A stretch of DNA of 64,000 nt from Bacillota bacterium (GTDB taxonomy: Bacteria > Bacillota > Clostridia > Lachnospirales > Lachnospiraceae), in assembly GCA_023392615.1 (NCBI GenBank), contig JAEVYT010000036.1, forward strand, positions 1 to 64,000, in the 5' to 3' direction. This document shows positions 17,874-26,276 of this stretch, piece by piece. Position 1 is the first letter of the stretch; every line of letters starts with the position of its first letter. The notes under the pieces were generated by a model that was not told the origin of the DNA, searched no databases, and saw only the letters and a list, made by a program, of their open reading frames with translations. The position numbers and the translations under genes are program-made.

Positions 17874-20267
17874 TTACATTACCAATAAGATTTCATTGTT
17901 GTCCTTAAGCGCACTTTCTGCCAAGTAGTTCTTCTCAAGTTTCTCCCCATTCAAGAAGAACTCCTTGTAACCACTCTCTGCACCATTCGGATTCTGAACT
18001 TTTATGTTCAGTTTTCTGCCACGGAACACCTTCTCGATGGAGAATTCTTTCCAATCACTTGGAACACTTGGTGCAACTGTTAAACCGTTCAGATCCGGTC
18101 TCATACCAAGAATACCTTCCACACAACCTACCATAACGGTGGATGCTGTTCCAGTTAACCAATGAACATGGGATCTACCCTGATAAGGGCTGTCGGTAGC
18201 TTCTGTGAACTGACCGTGTACATATGGCTCAAGAACTCGAACCTCTGCCTGATCATTTAATGTGGCAGGACAAGTTTCCGTAAAGTATTCAAAAGCACGA
18301 TTTCCATGTCCCACTAATGCCTCCGCAAGAATTACCCATCCCTGTGGCTGGGAGAAGATACCGCCGTTTTCTTTGGTGGATGGATTAAAGAGAATTGCTA
18401 ACGCACCTTCAAATGCATGATCCACATAGGATGGAGCCATAACTCTTGCACCATATGGTGTGTTTAATTCCCGGTGAACACTCTCAAGTGCCTTCTCTGC
18501 TTGTTCCTTGGTTGCAAGACCACTGATGATAGACCATGGTTGCGGTTCCAACCACATATTTGCTTCCGGGTCATGCTTAGAACCAATAACCTGACCATCC
18601 TCTTTAAATCCACGGATAAAACGGTCATCTTCCCAACAATTTTCATTGATGGTATCCTTTAATTCATTCTGAACCTTATCAAGATATGCAATATACTCGG
18701 TATCATTACGATCGAAAGCAATATCACGAATCACGGTCATCGCATAATATAACTGCAACGCAACAAAGGTAGACTCACCCTTCTTTCCAAGTCTTAAACA
18801 GTCATTCCAATCTGCATGAAGACCGGCTGGCATCTTATGTGTGCTAAGGCGTTCCATTGAGAAGTTTATTGCCCTTTTTAAATGATCGTAAACATCTCCT
18901 TGGTCTTTATTTGCATAAGGGATCACTTCATTTAAGAATTCCTTATCACCTGTTTCCGCCATATATTTATAAACTGTTGGGAATAACCATAACGCATCAT
19001 CTGCACGATATGCAGGATGTCCGGTGGACTGTGCATAGGAAGCATCATCCGGTGTATCTTCATGTCCCGCATTGTGAGAGAATTTAACCAGTGGAAGTCC
19101 GCCGCCGTTATCCACCTGTGCGGATAACATAAATTCGATCTTCTCCTTAGCCATTGCAGGATCCAAGTGAATGATTCCCTGAATATCCTGAACGGTATCT
19201 CGATAACCATAACCATTTCTTAATCCTGCATAGATAAAGGATGCTGCTCTGGACCAGATAAAGGTGATAAAACATTGATATGCATTCCAGGTATTTAACA
19301 TCGCATTAAAGTTCTCATCCGGTGTTTTTACCTGTAGTGCAGATAACTTACCATGCCAATAAGTTTTTAATTCACATAATTCCTTATCTACTGTTTGAAT
19401 ATCCTCATATGCCGCTATAATCTTTGCGGATTCCTTGTCATTCTTCTTACCTAGCAAGAACACAAACTCTTTGCTCTCACCAGGCTGTAAGGTCATCTTA
19501 GTCTGTAATGCACCACAACAGTTAGAGTTATAATTCAGTGTATTATCACACTCTCCGTTCTCAATAGCAACCGGATTTCCATAGCTTCTGTAATTACCGA
19601 TAAAATGAGATTTATCACCGCTATAGGAATCCACCTGTGCACCTGCAAGTCCAAAGAAACGCTCGTTTCCATTCGAACCTTCTTCATTCTTACCACAATT
19701 CTCATTGATCACCTGTAGAATTTTATTCCCTTTAAAATAGGTTTTTGTTATGAATAATGTATATTGTAAGTTTACCTGATCATTTTCATAATTACCTTCG
19801 TTTGTAAATTCAACAAATCCAAATGCAGACAGATTACGCACCTTATCCCCGGTATTCTTAACTGTTACCTTCCATACCTCATGAGTTTTGTTCAGCGGTA
19901 CATAGTAAAGAACCTCTGACTCTATCTCGGAATATTGTGCTCTAAGTGCTGTGTATGCAGTACCATGATGACATTCACTCTTATACTCATCAAGAGGTTT
20001 ACCTACGGGCTGCCAAGATGCAGACCAATAATCCTTAGAATCATCATCACGTAGATATACATATCTACCGGGCTTATCCTCCTGATTAAATATGTATCTT
20101 ATAATTCTGCCACTTGCACCACTCTTTACAAAGCTGTACCCTCCTGCATTATTCGATACAATTGCACCGTATTCGGGTGATCCAAGATAGTTAGCCCAAG
20201 GTGCCGGTGTATCAGGTCTGGTAATGATATACTCTTTGTTTTTCTCATCAAAATAACCGTAATTCAT
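17874..20267 (-). CDS. GH94 cellobiose-type phosphorylase
   Basis: A 797-residue glycoside hydrolase family 94 enzyme. It phosphorolyses an intracellular beta-glucosyl disaccharide to glucose-1-phosphate and sugar, saving one ATP. The N-terminal beta-sandwich begins with PDTPAPWANYLG. The (alpha/alpha)6 barrel carries the general acid in HADWNDCLRLG, preceded by RNGYGYRDTVQDIQG and followed by QPWSIISG. The C-terminal half has GGIFSQPQGW and the phosphate-loop-like SHVHWLTGTAS. Length and spacing fit cellobiose phosphorylase, but GH94 also contains cellodextrin, chitobiose and laminaribiose enzymes. No signal peptide is present. A good AAGGAG precedes the start. Confidence 0.85.
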   Translation of the reverse strand: MNYGYFDEKNKEYIITRPDTPAPWANYLGSPEYGAIVSNNAGGYSFVKSGASGRIIRYIFNQEDKPGRYVYLRDDDSKDYWSASWQPVGKPLDEYKSECHHGTAYTALRAQYSEIESEVLYYVPLNKTHEVWKVTVKNTGDKVRNLSAFGFVEFTNEGNYENDQVNLQYTLFITKTYFKGNKILQVINENCGKNEEGSNGNERFFGLAGAQVDSYSGDKSHFIGNYRSYGNPVAIENGECDNTLNYNSNCCGALQTKMTLQPGESKEFVFLLGKKNDKESAKIIAAYEDIQTVDKELCELKTYWHGKLSALQVKTPDENFNAMLNTWNAYQCFITFIWSRAASFIYAGLRNGYGYRDTVQDIQGIIHLDPAMAKEKIEFMLSAQVDNGGGLPLVKFSHNAGHEDTPDDASYAQSTGHPAYRADDALWLFPTVYKYMAETGDKEFLNEVIPYANKDQGDVYDHLKRAINFSMERLSTHKMPAGLHADWNDCLRLGKKGESTFVALQLYYAMTVIRDIAFDRNDTEYIAYLDKVQNELKDTINENCWEDDRFIRGFKEDGQVIGSKHDPEANMWLEPQPWSIISGLATKEQAEKALESVHRELNTPYGARVMAPSYVDHAFEGALAILFNPSTKENGGIFSQPQGWVILAEALVGHGNRAFEYFTETCPATLNDQAEVRVLEPYVHGQFTEATDSPYQGRSHVHWLTGTASTVMVGCVEGILGMRPDLNGLTVAPSVPSDWKEFSIEKVFRGRKLNIKVQNPNGAESGYKEFFLNGEKLEKNYLAESALKDNNEILLVM

Positions 20268-20388
20268 TGTATCAATTCTCCTTATTAATTATTTTTTCTT
20301 ATAAATTTCCCCTCACATGTCTATTTATTTTATAATGTTTTTTATTAATGAACAATGGTATTCCTTATCCTCTTTTTGTAATATCCCA

Positions 20389-21267
20389 TTATCTGCTACG
20401 TGTAATAATATCCTTGAGGTCCTCCACACTAAAATGATATTGTGTATTGCAAAAATGGCAGTTCACTTCGATTGGCTCATTATCATCAATCATTTCCTGG
20501 ATGTCCTTACTGCCGATGGATACAATTGCTTTCTCCACTCTATCCTTACTACAATTGCATTCAAAAGCAGTTGAAACCTTGTCCATAATCTCTAGTCCGA
20601 ACTCACCTAAGATATCTTCCAATATCATTTCCGGTGTCATATCTTTATCCAGTAGCTTTGTGATACTGTCTATATGGCTGATTTTTTCTTCCAGCTTTGA
20701 TATGATACTTTCATCTGCAAAAGGAAGCAACTGAATAATAAAGCCCCCTGCTCTTCTAACGGTATTATCTTTATTCATGAGTACTCCAAGAGCTACCACA
20801 GATGGTACCTGTTCACTCGCCGCAAAGTAATACGTTAAGTCCTCTGCAATTTCTCCTGATACTAGATGTGTCTGACCAACATATGGCTCCTTAAGACCCA
20901 TATCCTTAATAACACTCAACATACCTGCACCGATTGCACCCGATACGTCAAGCTTTCCTTTATCATTTGCATGAATTAATACTTCAGGATTATATACATA
21001 ACCTTTTACGGTTCCCTTAGAATCTGCTGTAACTGTAATTCCTTCAATTGGGCCGTCTCCCTTAATCTGAAGTGTAATAATATCCTTGTCACCCTTCATC
21101 ATGGTTCCCATAATAGCACCGCCTGTCAGCAATCTACCTAAAGCTGCGGTTGCAACCGGGCTGGTTCCATGAATATCCCTTGCATGCTCTACTAATTCTC
21201 TCGTTGTTGCTGCAAAAGCACGAATCTGATTATCTGCTGCGCTCGCACGTATGATATAATCTGTCAT
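20389..21267 (-). CDS. hslO: Redox-regulated chaperone Hsp33
   Basis: Hsp33 is a cytoplasmic holdase activated by oxidative loss of zinc. It has 292 residues. The C-terminal zinc domain shows ECNC (about 237) and CHFC (about 267), giving the CxC and CxxC ligands. The N-terminal domain has the usual start TDYIIRASAADNQIRAF and GRLLTGGAIMGTMMKG. The start codon is uncertain by a few residues because AAAGGA is 12 nt from the chosen ATG and directly abuts an in-frame alternative. Confidence 0.93.
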   Translation of the reverse strand: MTDYIIRASAADNQIRAFAATTRELVEHARDIHGTSPVATAALGRLLTGGAIMGTMMKGDKDIITLQIKGDGPIEGITVTADSKGTVKGYVYNPEVLIHANDKGKLDVSGAIGAGMLSVIKDMGLKEPYVGQTHLVSGEIAEDLTYYFAASEQVPSVVALGVLMNKDNTVRRAGGFIIQLLPFADESIISKLEEKISHIDSITKLLDKDMTPEMILEDILGEFGLEIMDKVSTAFECNCSKDRVEKAIVSIGSKDIQEMIDDNEPIEVNCHFCNTQYHFSVEDLKDIITRSR

Positions 21268-21776
21268 ATAAATTACCATTCCTTTCACTTGTTCAGCTGA
21301 TTTAATTTATTGATAATTTTCTTTTTATTTAGCCTATCTGCTTTAACTATCTTTGGATTCAGCTGATGCTGTTACTAAATCTCTTATCTGTGACTTTCTA
21401 GAATCTATCTTAACCTTAACTGTTGATGATATTTTGATTTTTCATTTTATCAATATGGAGACTAATCTGATACTATATATCTTTTACTTTTTCTTTTACT
21501 TATCATGTTTTAATTTTTATCTTAAATCTTTTATTGTTACTTTTTACTTATTATCTTTTATTTCTATCTTAAATCTTTTATTGTTACTTTCTACTTATTA
21601 TCTTTAATTTATTATCTTATCTCTTTTACTCTTTATCTTACACTTTACATCCAACTATCTATTTATGTTTGTTTTTATTATCAATTTCAAGTATTATTTC
21701 TCTTGACTTCTCTTTTATTTCTCCATCATCATCCAAATACTTAAAGTACTCGTAAGTATTCTGCTCGTTGCTTTTT
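21268..21776. other. 509-nt low-complexity region upstream of hslO
   Basis: The region is extremely rich in T and C on the plus strand, so transcripts of the minus strand would be purine-rich. It contains a 41-nt direct repeat (separate entry). I see no coding frame with support, no terminator and no clear promoter. Confidence 0.4.
21518..21605. repeat. Two-copy direct repeat, 47-nt period
   Basis: 21518-21558 and 21565-21605 are identical over 41 nt apart from one T/C change. Each copy is built from TATCTT, ATTGTTAC and ACTTATTATCTTT blocks. Related TTTTACTTAT and TTATCTT fragments flank the pair, suggesting an older array. Confidence 0.8.
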
Positions 21777-22568
21777 CTAAATATACAATTTATCCTGTTG
21801 ACGTTTCTCGCGGGCTATGATATATACTCTTTCGCAATCTTTTTTCGGTTTCTTCTCTGTTAACGCATCATACACTGCCACCCACTCCATGCCGGCCTCC
21901 TCTATGAGTGCCTTCACACGATCAATGGAATATGCTTTTCGATAATGTGTCTCCTCATATTTATGATACAATGCACTGGAACTATTTTCTTCATTCTCAC
22001 TATTCACCGGAATAAATAGAGTGAGATTTACCTCATTCATGTATTCCTCTTCATAGTACGTATTCTCCCAGATAAAGCTTCCTTCTTCACGGTTCTCTGC
22101 TATGGTGTTATCACCGAGTACTTCACAATAAGCATATTCTGTATCTAAATCAAAGATAAACACCCCATTTGGATCGAGATAATTATTAACCAACTTAAAT
22201 ACCTGAAGCAAATCCTCCTCAGATAGAATGTAATTCATACTGTCACAAACACTAACCACCGCTTTTACAGTTCCATAGAGTTCAAACTCCCTCATATCCT
22301 GACATAGATATAGGGTGTTTTCCGAATCACTATTTTTCTCCCTAGCGATACTAAGCATTTCATCCGAATTATCAATACCAATCATGTCAAAGCCCTTATT
22401 TGCCAAACGTCTTGTCATACTACCTGTTCCACATCCAAGCTCCAATAACAAGCCATCCTCAATTCCATATTGCTTTAATAATAATTGTACATAATCTGCC
22501 CATTCATCATAGGGAACATTGTCCATAAAAAGATCGTATACGGCTGCAAATCCTGTATATGGCTGCAT
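21777..22568 (-). CDS. Class I SAM-dependent methyltransferase
   Basis: A 263-residue methyltransferase starting QPYTGFAAVYDLFMD, a pattern common in a widespread Firmicutes family of unknown substrate. Motif I is LLELGCGTGSMTRRLA (about 40), and the acidic end of strand two is MIGIDNSDEML. AVVSVCDSMNY follows motif II. AAGGAG precedes the ATG. hslO follows after a 509-nt spacer, so co-transcription is doubtful. Confidence 0.8.
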   Translation of the reverse strand: MQPYTGFAAVYDLFMDNVPYDEWADYVQLLLKQYGIEDGLLLELGCGTGSMTRRLANKGFDMIGIDNSDEMLSIAREKNSDSENTLYLCQDMREFELYGTVKAVVSVCDSMNYILSEEDLLQVFKLVNNYLDPNGVFIFDLDTEYAYCEVLGDNTIAENREEGSFIWENTYYEEEYMNEVNLTLFIPVNSENEENSSSALYHKYEETHYRKAYSIDRVKALIEEAGMEWVAVYDALTEKKPKKDCERVYIIAREKRQQDKLYI

Positions 22569-22774
22569 GTACGCAGCTCCTTTCTCTATAAATTATTATG
22601 GGTTCTTACATACCCCCACAACTATATTAAGTAAAAGCACAATCTGGTTATATAAAAGCGGAGTTAGTGCTAATTGCTCCAGTCTTTTTATATTCCAATC
22701 GTGCTATTAATTACCGTTCATTATTTTACCATACTATAAAGCATGAATCAAATCAATATCAAATTCTATCCCGT

Positions 22775-22824
22775 AGTAAAGATAAGCCGGAACAAATACT
22801 TCTTTGTTCCGGCTTATCTTTACT
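22775..22824 (-). terminator. Very strong stem-loop terminating xylB
   Basis: A perfect 22-bp stem, 22775-22796 with 22803-22824, has a 6-nt loop. It lies 21 nt after the xylB stop. The minus-strand continuation is TACGGG, so the U-tract is weak, but the stem ends in CTTTACT. Confidence 0.75.
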
Positions 22825-22844
22825 TAATGATTAATTTGAACTTA

Positions 22845-24314
22845 TTATACCATCTTATCATACATAGCTTTTAATGTAGGATAAAGTTGTTTGAATATGT
22901 CGTATTTCTTATTGTAAAGTTCAACCTCAGCTACGTCCTGATCAGTTGTTTCAACAACTTTGATTAGCTTTGCAGTTGCCTCTTCTACAGATGCATACTT
23001 GCCACAACCAACTGCTGCAAGAATAGCCGCACCAAATGCAGGACCTTCTGCAGAGTTAATCTTATCTACTTTAACATTTAATACATCAGCGATGATTTTA
23101 CACCATAATGGGCTCTTAGCGCCACCACCATTGATACGGATTCTCTCAATTGTTACCCCGAGGGATTTTGTAATCTCAAAAGAATCACGAAGTGCAAATG
23201 CTACACCTTCAAGTACTGCCTGAGTCATATCTTCACGAGTTGTATCCATTGTCATACCAATAAAGGTACCTCTCGCATTGGGATTATTGTGAGGCGTTCT
23301 CTCACCCATCAAGTAAGGAAGGAAGAAAACATTGTTTTCACCCAGTTTAGAGATTCCCTTCTGCTCGCTAGGATAATCTTTTGTTCTAATAATCTCATCC
23401 ATCCACCACTTATTTGAAGCTGCTGCACTTAACATAACGCCCATGAAGTGATATTTTCCATCTGCATGTGCAAATGCATGAAGTGCATTATTATCATCAA
23501 CTGCAAATTCCTTCGAGGAGATAAATACAACACCTGATGTTCCAAGAGATACACTACACATACCTTCGCCTACACAACCGCCGCCTACTGCTGCAACTGC
23601 CTGGTCACCACCACCTGCGATAATCTTTACATTTGTTGTAAAGCCAAGAACATCCGCAGCTTCTTTAGTGATATTTCCAACAACCTCATAAGATTCATGG
23701 ATTTTCGCCATTTGCTCTTCTTTTAATCCACAGATCTCAAGCATTTCTTTAGACCATGTTTTGTTCTTAACATCTAACAACAACATACCGGAAGCATCGG
23801 ATACGTCTGTACAATGTACACCGGATAATTTATATGCAATATAATCTTTAGGAAGCATAACTTTCTTGATTTTTGCAAAATTCTCAGGCTCATGCTTTCT
23901 AACCCATAATAACTTAGGAGCAGTAAAGCCTGTTAACGCCATATTCGCTGTATAACTAGAGATCTTCTCTCTACCAATTTCATTATTTAAATAATCACAT
24001 TCTGCCTGGGTACGACCATCGTTCCACAGAATTGCAGGACGAATTACATTATCATTCTCATCAAGGATAACCATACCATGCATCTGACCACTAAAGCTTA
24101 CACCCTCGATCTGGGACTTATCACAATCTTTTGTTAACTCCTTTACGCCATCAATCAAAGCAGAATACCAATCCTCTGGATTTTGCTCAGACCAGCCTGG
24201 CTTTGGAAAATATAACGGATACTCTCTGGTAACAATACTCTTAATATCTCCCGCCTCATCCATTAATAAAAGCTTTACGGAAGACGTTCCTAAATCCACA
24301 CCAACGTATAACAT
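22845..24314 (-). CDS. xylB: Xylulokinase
   Basis: An FGGY kinase that phosphorylates D-xylulose to xylulose-5-phosphate. It has 489 residues. The N-terminal phosphate loop is YVGVDLGTSSVKLLL. SFSGQMHGMV, TGFTAPKLLWVRKHEP, GGGDQAVAAVGGG with the catalytic Asp, and RINGGGAKSPLW follow in order as in XylB. A divergent ROK repressor (24629) supports xylose control. No xylose isomerase gene is adjacent. The ribosome binding site AAAGGAG lies inside a 10-bp stem (24322-24350) and a second AAAGGAG element can compete for the same partner (see findings). Confidence 0.93.
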   Translation of the reverse strand: MLYVGVDLGTSSVKLLLMDEAGDIKSIVTREYPLYFPKPGWSEQNPEDWYSALIDGVKELTKDCDKSQIEGVSFSGQMHGMVILDENDNVIRPAILWNDGRTQAECDYLNNEIGREKISSYTANMALTGFTAPKLLWVRKHEPENFAKIKKVMLPKDYIAYKLSGVHCTDVSDASGMLLLDVKNKTWSKEMLEICGLKEEQMAKIHESYEVVGNITKEAADVLGFTTNVKIIAGGGDQAVAAVGGGCVGEGMCSVSLGTSGVVFISSKEFAVDDNNALHAFAHADGKYHFMGVMLSAAASNKWWMDEIIRTKDYPSEQKGISKLGENNVFFLPYLMGERTPHNNPNARGTFIGMTMDTTREDMTQAVLEGVAFALRDSFEITKSLGVTIERIRINGGGAKSPLWCKIIADVLNVKVDKINSAEGPAFGAAILAAVGCGKYASVEEATAKLIKVVETTDQDVAEVELYNKKYDIFKQLYPTLKAMYDKMV

Positions 24315-24321
24315 GTTCTAA

Positions 24322-24364
24322 AACTCCTTTCGGTTTCTATGAAAGGAGTTATTACGCTCCTTTC
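24322..24364 (-). promoter_or_regulatory. xylB leader with mutually exclusive hairpins over the RBS
   Basis: On the mRNA, GAAAGGAG (complement of 24357-24364), CTCCTTTC (24341-24348) and GAAAGGAG (24324-24331, the ribosome binding site) follow in that order. The middle block can pair with either flank. Pairing with the last block (10 bp, 9-nt loop) hides the site; pairing with the first (8 bp, 8-nt loop) frees it. Confidence 0.5.
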
Positions 24365-24371
24365 GGATATT

Positions 24372-24389
24372 AGAAAGAATATTCTTTCT
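24372..24389. promoter_or_regulatory. 18-bp perfect palindrome upstream of xylB
   Basis: AGAAAGAAT is followed directly by ATTCTTTCT with no spacer, which suits a protein-binding operator more than an RNA hairpin. An extended -10-like TGATATAAT on the minus strand (TATAAT complement of 24417-24422) lies about 30 nt upstream, placing the palindrome in the early transcribed region. Confidence 0.45.
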
Positions 24390-24466
24390 TCTCTTATACT
24401 GCATGTTCCGATTAATATTATATCAATATTCTTTGTATTGAAAATCAGTTTCATGCTAAAATGACA

Positions 24467-24483
24467 TTTATTTGGTCAATAAA
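24467..24483. promoter_or_regulatory. Candidate XylR box
   Basis: TTTATT-TGGTC-AATAAA is an inverted repeat of 6-bp arms around 5 nt. It resembles the centre of known XylR operators (GTTT..GG..AAAC type). It lies between divergent xylB and xylR and could serve both. Confidence 0.45.
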
Positions 24484-24628
24484 CTATATGGTAATACTAT
24501 AACAAGTCGTGATATTTATGTCAAGTACGAATACATATTACTTCATTCCCCAAATTTAGGCTTTCCAAAAAAATCAATTTATGTTAACATATTATATTAT
24601 CAATTCTAACGAATGAAAGGTGACTGTG

Positions 24629-25789
24629 ATGGTAACAGGCAGTAAAGAGCTCATAAGAGACATCAATACCAAATTGGTATTAGAAACAATAATTAATAAT
24701 ACCGCAATATCAAGAGCTGCAATTGCTAAGTACCTCGGCTTAACAAAAGCAACGATATCCGCTATTGTACAAGAATTAATCAATAAGAGACTTGTAATTG
24801 AGATTGGTAGCGATGATACCAGTCTAGGACGCAAGCCTATTCTATTGAGTTTAAACAGAAAAGCAGGTTATGTAATCTGTGTAGATATCGGAGTTGATAC
24901 TATATCTGCATTGCGAGCGGATTTAATTGGAGAAGATTGCAGTCTTAAGCAAATTAAAACACCGAAGAATCCTACTAATATTGTCAATGTTTTGATTGAA
25001 TTAATAGAATCAATGAGACTTCCTAAAAATACTCCCTATGATTTAGTCGGAATCACACTTGGTATTCACGGTTTAGTGGCAAATAACCAGGTATCCTTCG
25101 CTCCTTATTATAATTTATCCGGTATTAATTTGGGAGAGAATTTGGAAAGGCATTTTAGCACCCCTGTATATTTGGAAAACGAAGCAAATTTATCTGTAAT
25201 TGGCGAAAACACTTTCCAGTATGATTATACGAATATTGCAAATATCAGTGTACACTCCGGCATCGGACTTGGTATCATTATTGACCACCAGCTATATACC
25301 GGTTATAACGGACGAGCAGGCGAGTTCGGACATACCATTATCGAGATCGATGGAAGACAGTGCCCCTGTGGCAATCAAGGATGTCTCGAACAATATGTAT
25401 CAGAACGAACATTAATCAATGAGTTTGCGAAGTTAAAGGGGCTAGAAGAAGCTACCTTCGAACATTTCCGCATCGCTTATGAAACAAACGATCCGGATGC
25501 ACATAAGATTATGCAGGATTTTATCAAATACATGTCGGTTGGTGTAAACAATATATTGAATGCTTACAATCCTGATATTGTAGTAATCAACAGTTCCTTC
25601 ACCATCTTCTTTCCGCACATTACGGAGAAGATTGAGGCTGCTCTTAAAAGCAAAATGAATAGTTACATCCGAATTGTACCCTCTGTACTTCAAGATACAT
25701 CAATCCTACTTGGTGGAGTATGTGTAGGAATCAAAGGCTTCTTAGGAGTGGACGTTTTAAAATTAAATCATATTGACATTCGCAAATAA
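24629..25789 (+). CDS. xylR: ROK-family xylose repressor
   Basis: A 386-residue ROK-type transcriptional repressor. An N-terminal winged helix (about 1-70) contains ISRAAIAKYLGLTKATISAIVQ. The sugar-binding ROK domain has YVICVDIGVDT near 87, GIGLGIIIDHQLY, and the zinc-binding signature GRAGEFGHT followed by CPCGNQGCLEQY. It is divergent from xylB, so xylose-dependent repression is the likely role. ATG at 24629 was chosen over upstream GTG codons because AAAGG is then correctly spaced. Confidence 0.87.
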   Translation: MVTGSKELIRDINTKLVLETIINNTAISRAAIAKYLGLTKATISAIVQELINKRLVIEIGSDDTSLGRKPILLSLNRKAGYVICVDIGVDTISALRADLIGEDCSLKQIKTPKNPTNIVNVLIELIESMRLPKNTPYDLVGITLGIHGLVANNQVSFAPYYNLSGINLGENLERHFSTPVYLENEANLSVIGENTFQYDYTNIANISVHSGIGLGIIIDHQLYTGYNGRAGEFGHTIIEIDGRQCPCGNQGCLEQYVSERTLINEFAKLKGLEEATFEHFRIAYETNDPDAHKIMQDFIKYMSVGVNNILNAYNPDIVVINSSFTIFFPHITEKIEAALKSKMNSYIRIVPSVLQDTSILLGGVCVGIKGFLGVDVLKLNHIDIRK

Positions 25790-25848
25790 AATACAATCAC
25801 CATGTAAAAGCATATTAAGATATGCATAATAAAAAGAAGATGAAGAAA

Positions 25849-25914
25849 ACGGGCTCACCTGACAAGAAATAAAATGATTACCAAAAACATTTCATTCTTA
25901 TCAGGACAGCCCGT
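25849..25914. terminator. Bidirectional terminator between xylR and the SASP gene
   Basis: ACGGGCT (25849-25855) pairs with AGCCCGT (25908-25914), and an inner CCTGACAAGAA pairs with TTCTTATCAGG with one mismatch. The plus strand continues CTTTTATTA and the minus strand TTTTCTTC. The genes are convergent. Confidence 0.7.
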
Positions 25915-25985
25915 CTTTTATTACGATATCACGAGTTCTCTATTTGTTACACGTCCTTATATCTCTCAAATGGAACACCCTAATC

Positions 25986-26195
25986 CTACTGTTCTTCCTT
26001 CTCTTGTTGCTTTTTTTCTTCTCGCTTTCTCTTAGTCATCAGTCCACCGATACGACCGGATTCCTTTGCCGTAAGAGATTTCCAGCCCGATGCCATCACC
26101 TTATCCAGATACCCCAACTCACTTGCTATTTCATACTTGGTTGCTTCCTCCGGCTTAATATTATTTAAGTCAATTTTCTTTTCTTTCTTACCCAT
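25986..26195 (-). CDS. Small acid-soluble spore protein, alpha/beta type
   Basis: A 69-residue DNA-binding spore protein. KYEIASELG matches the first conserved block and the germination-protease recognition region of alpha/beta SASPs. GWKSLTAKESGRIGGLMTKR matches the second, DNA-contacting block. The N- and C-terminal tails are unusually charged (KKEKK and KRKREEKKQQEKEE), so this is a divergent member. AAGGG precedes the start. It should be expressed in the forespore, but I did not find a clear sigma-G promoter. Confidence 0.8.
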   Translation of the reverse strand: MGKKEKKIDLNNIKPEEATKYEIASELGYLDKVMASGWKSLTAKESGRIGGLMTKRKREEKKQQEKEEQ

Positions 26196-26276
26196 ATTGA
26201 CGCACCCTTCTATTCCAAAATCAATCTTTTATTATTACGCAAGATCATATTTTAATATCTAGAGTGTACCCAACTT

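Noticed and set aside
21518..21605. CRISPR array
   Set aside because: Only two copies, no unique spacers between them, no partial dyad in the repeat and no cas genes in the window.
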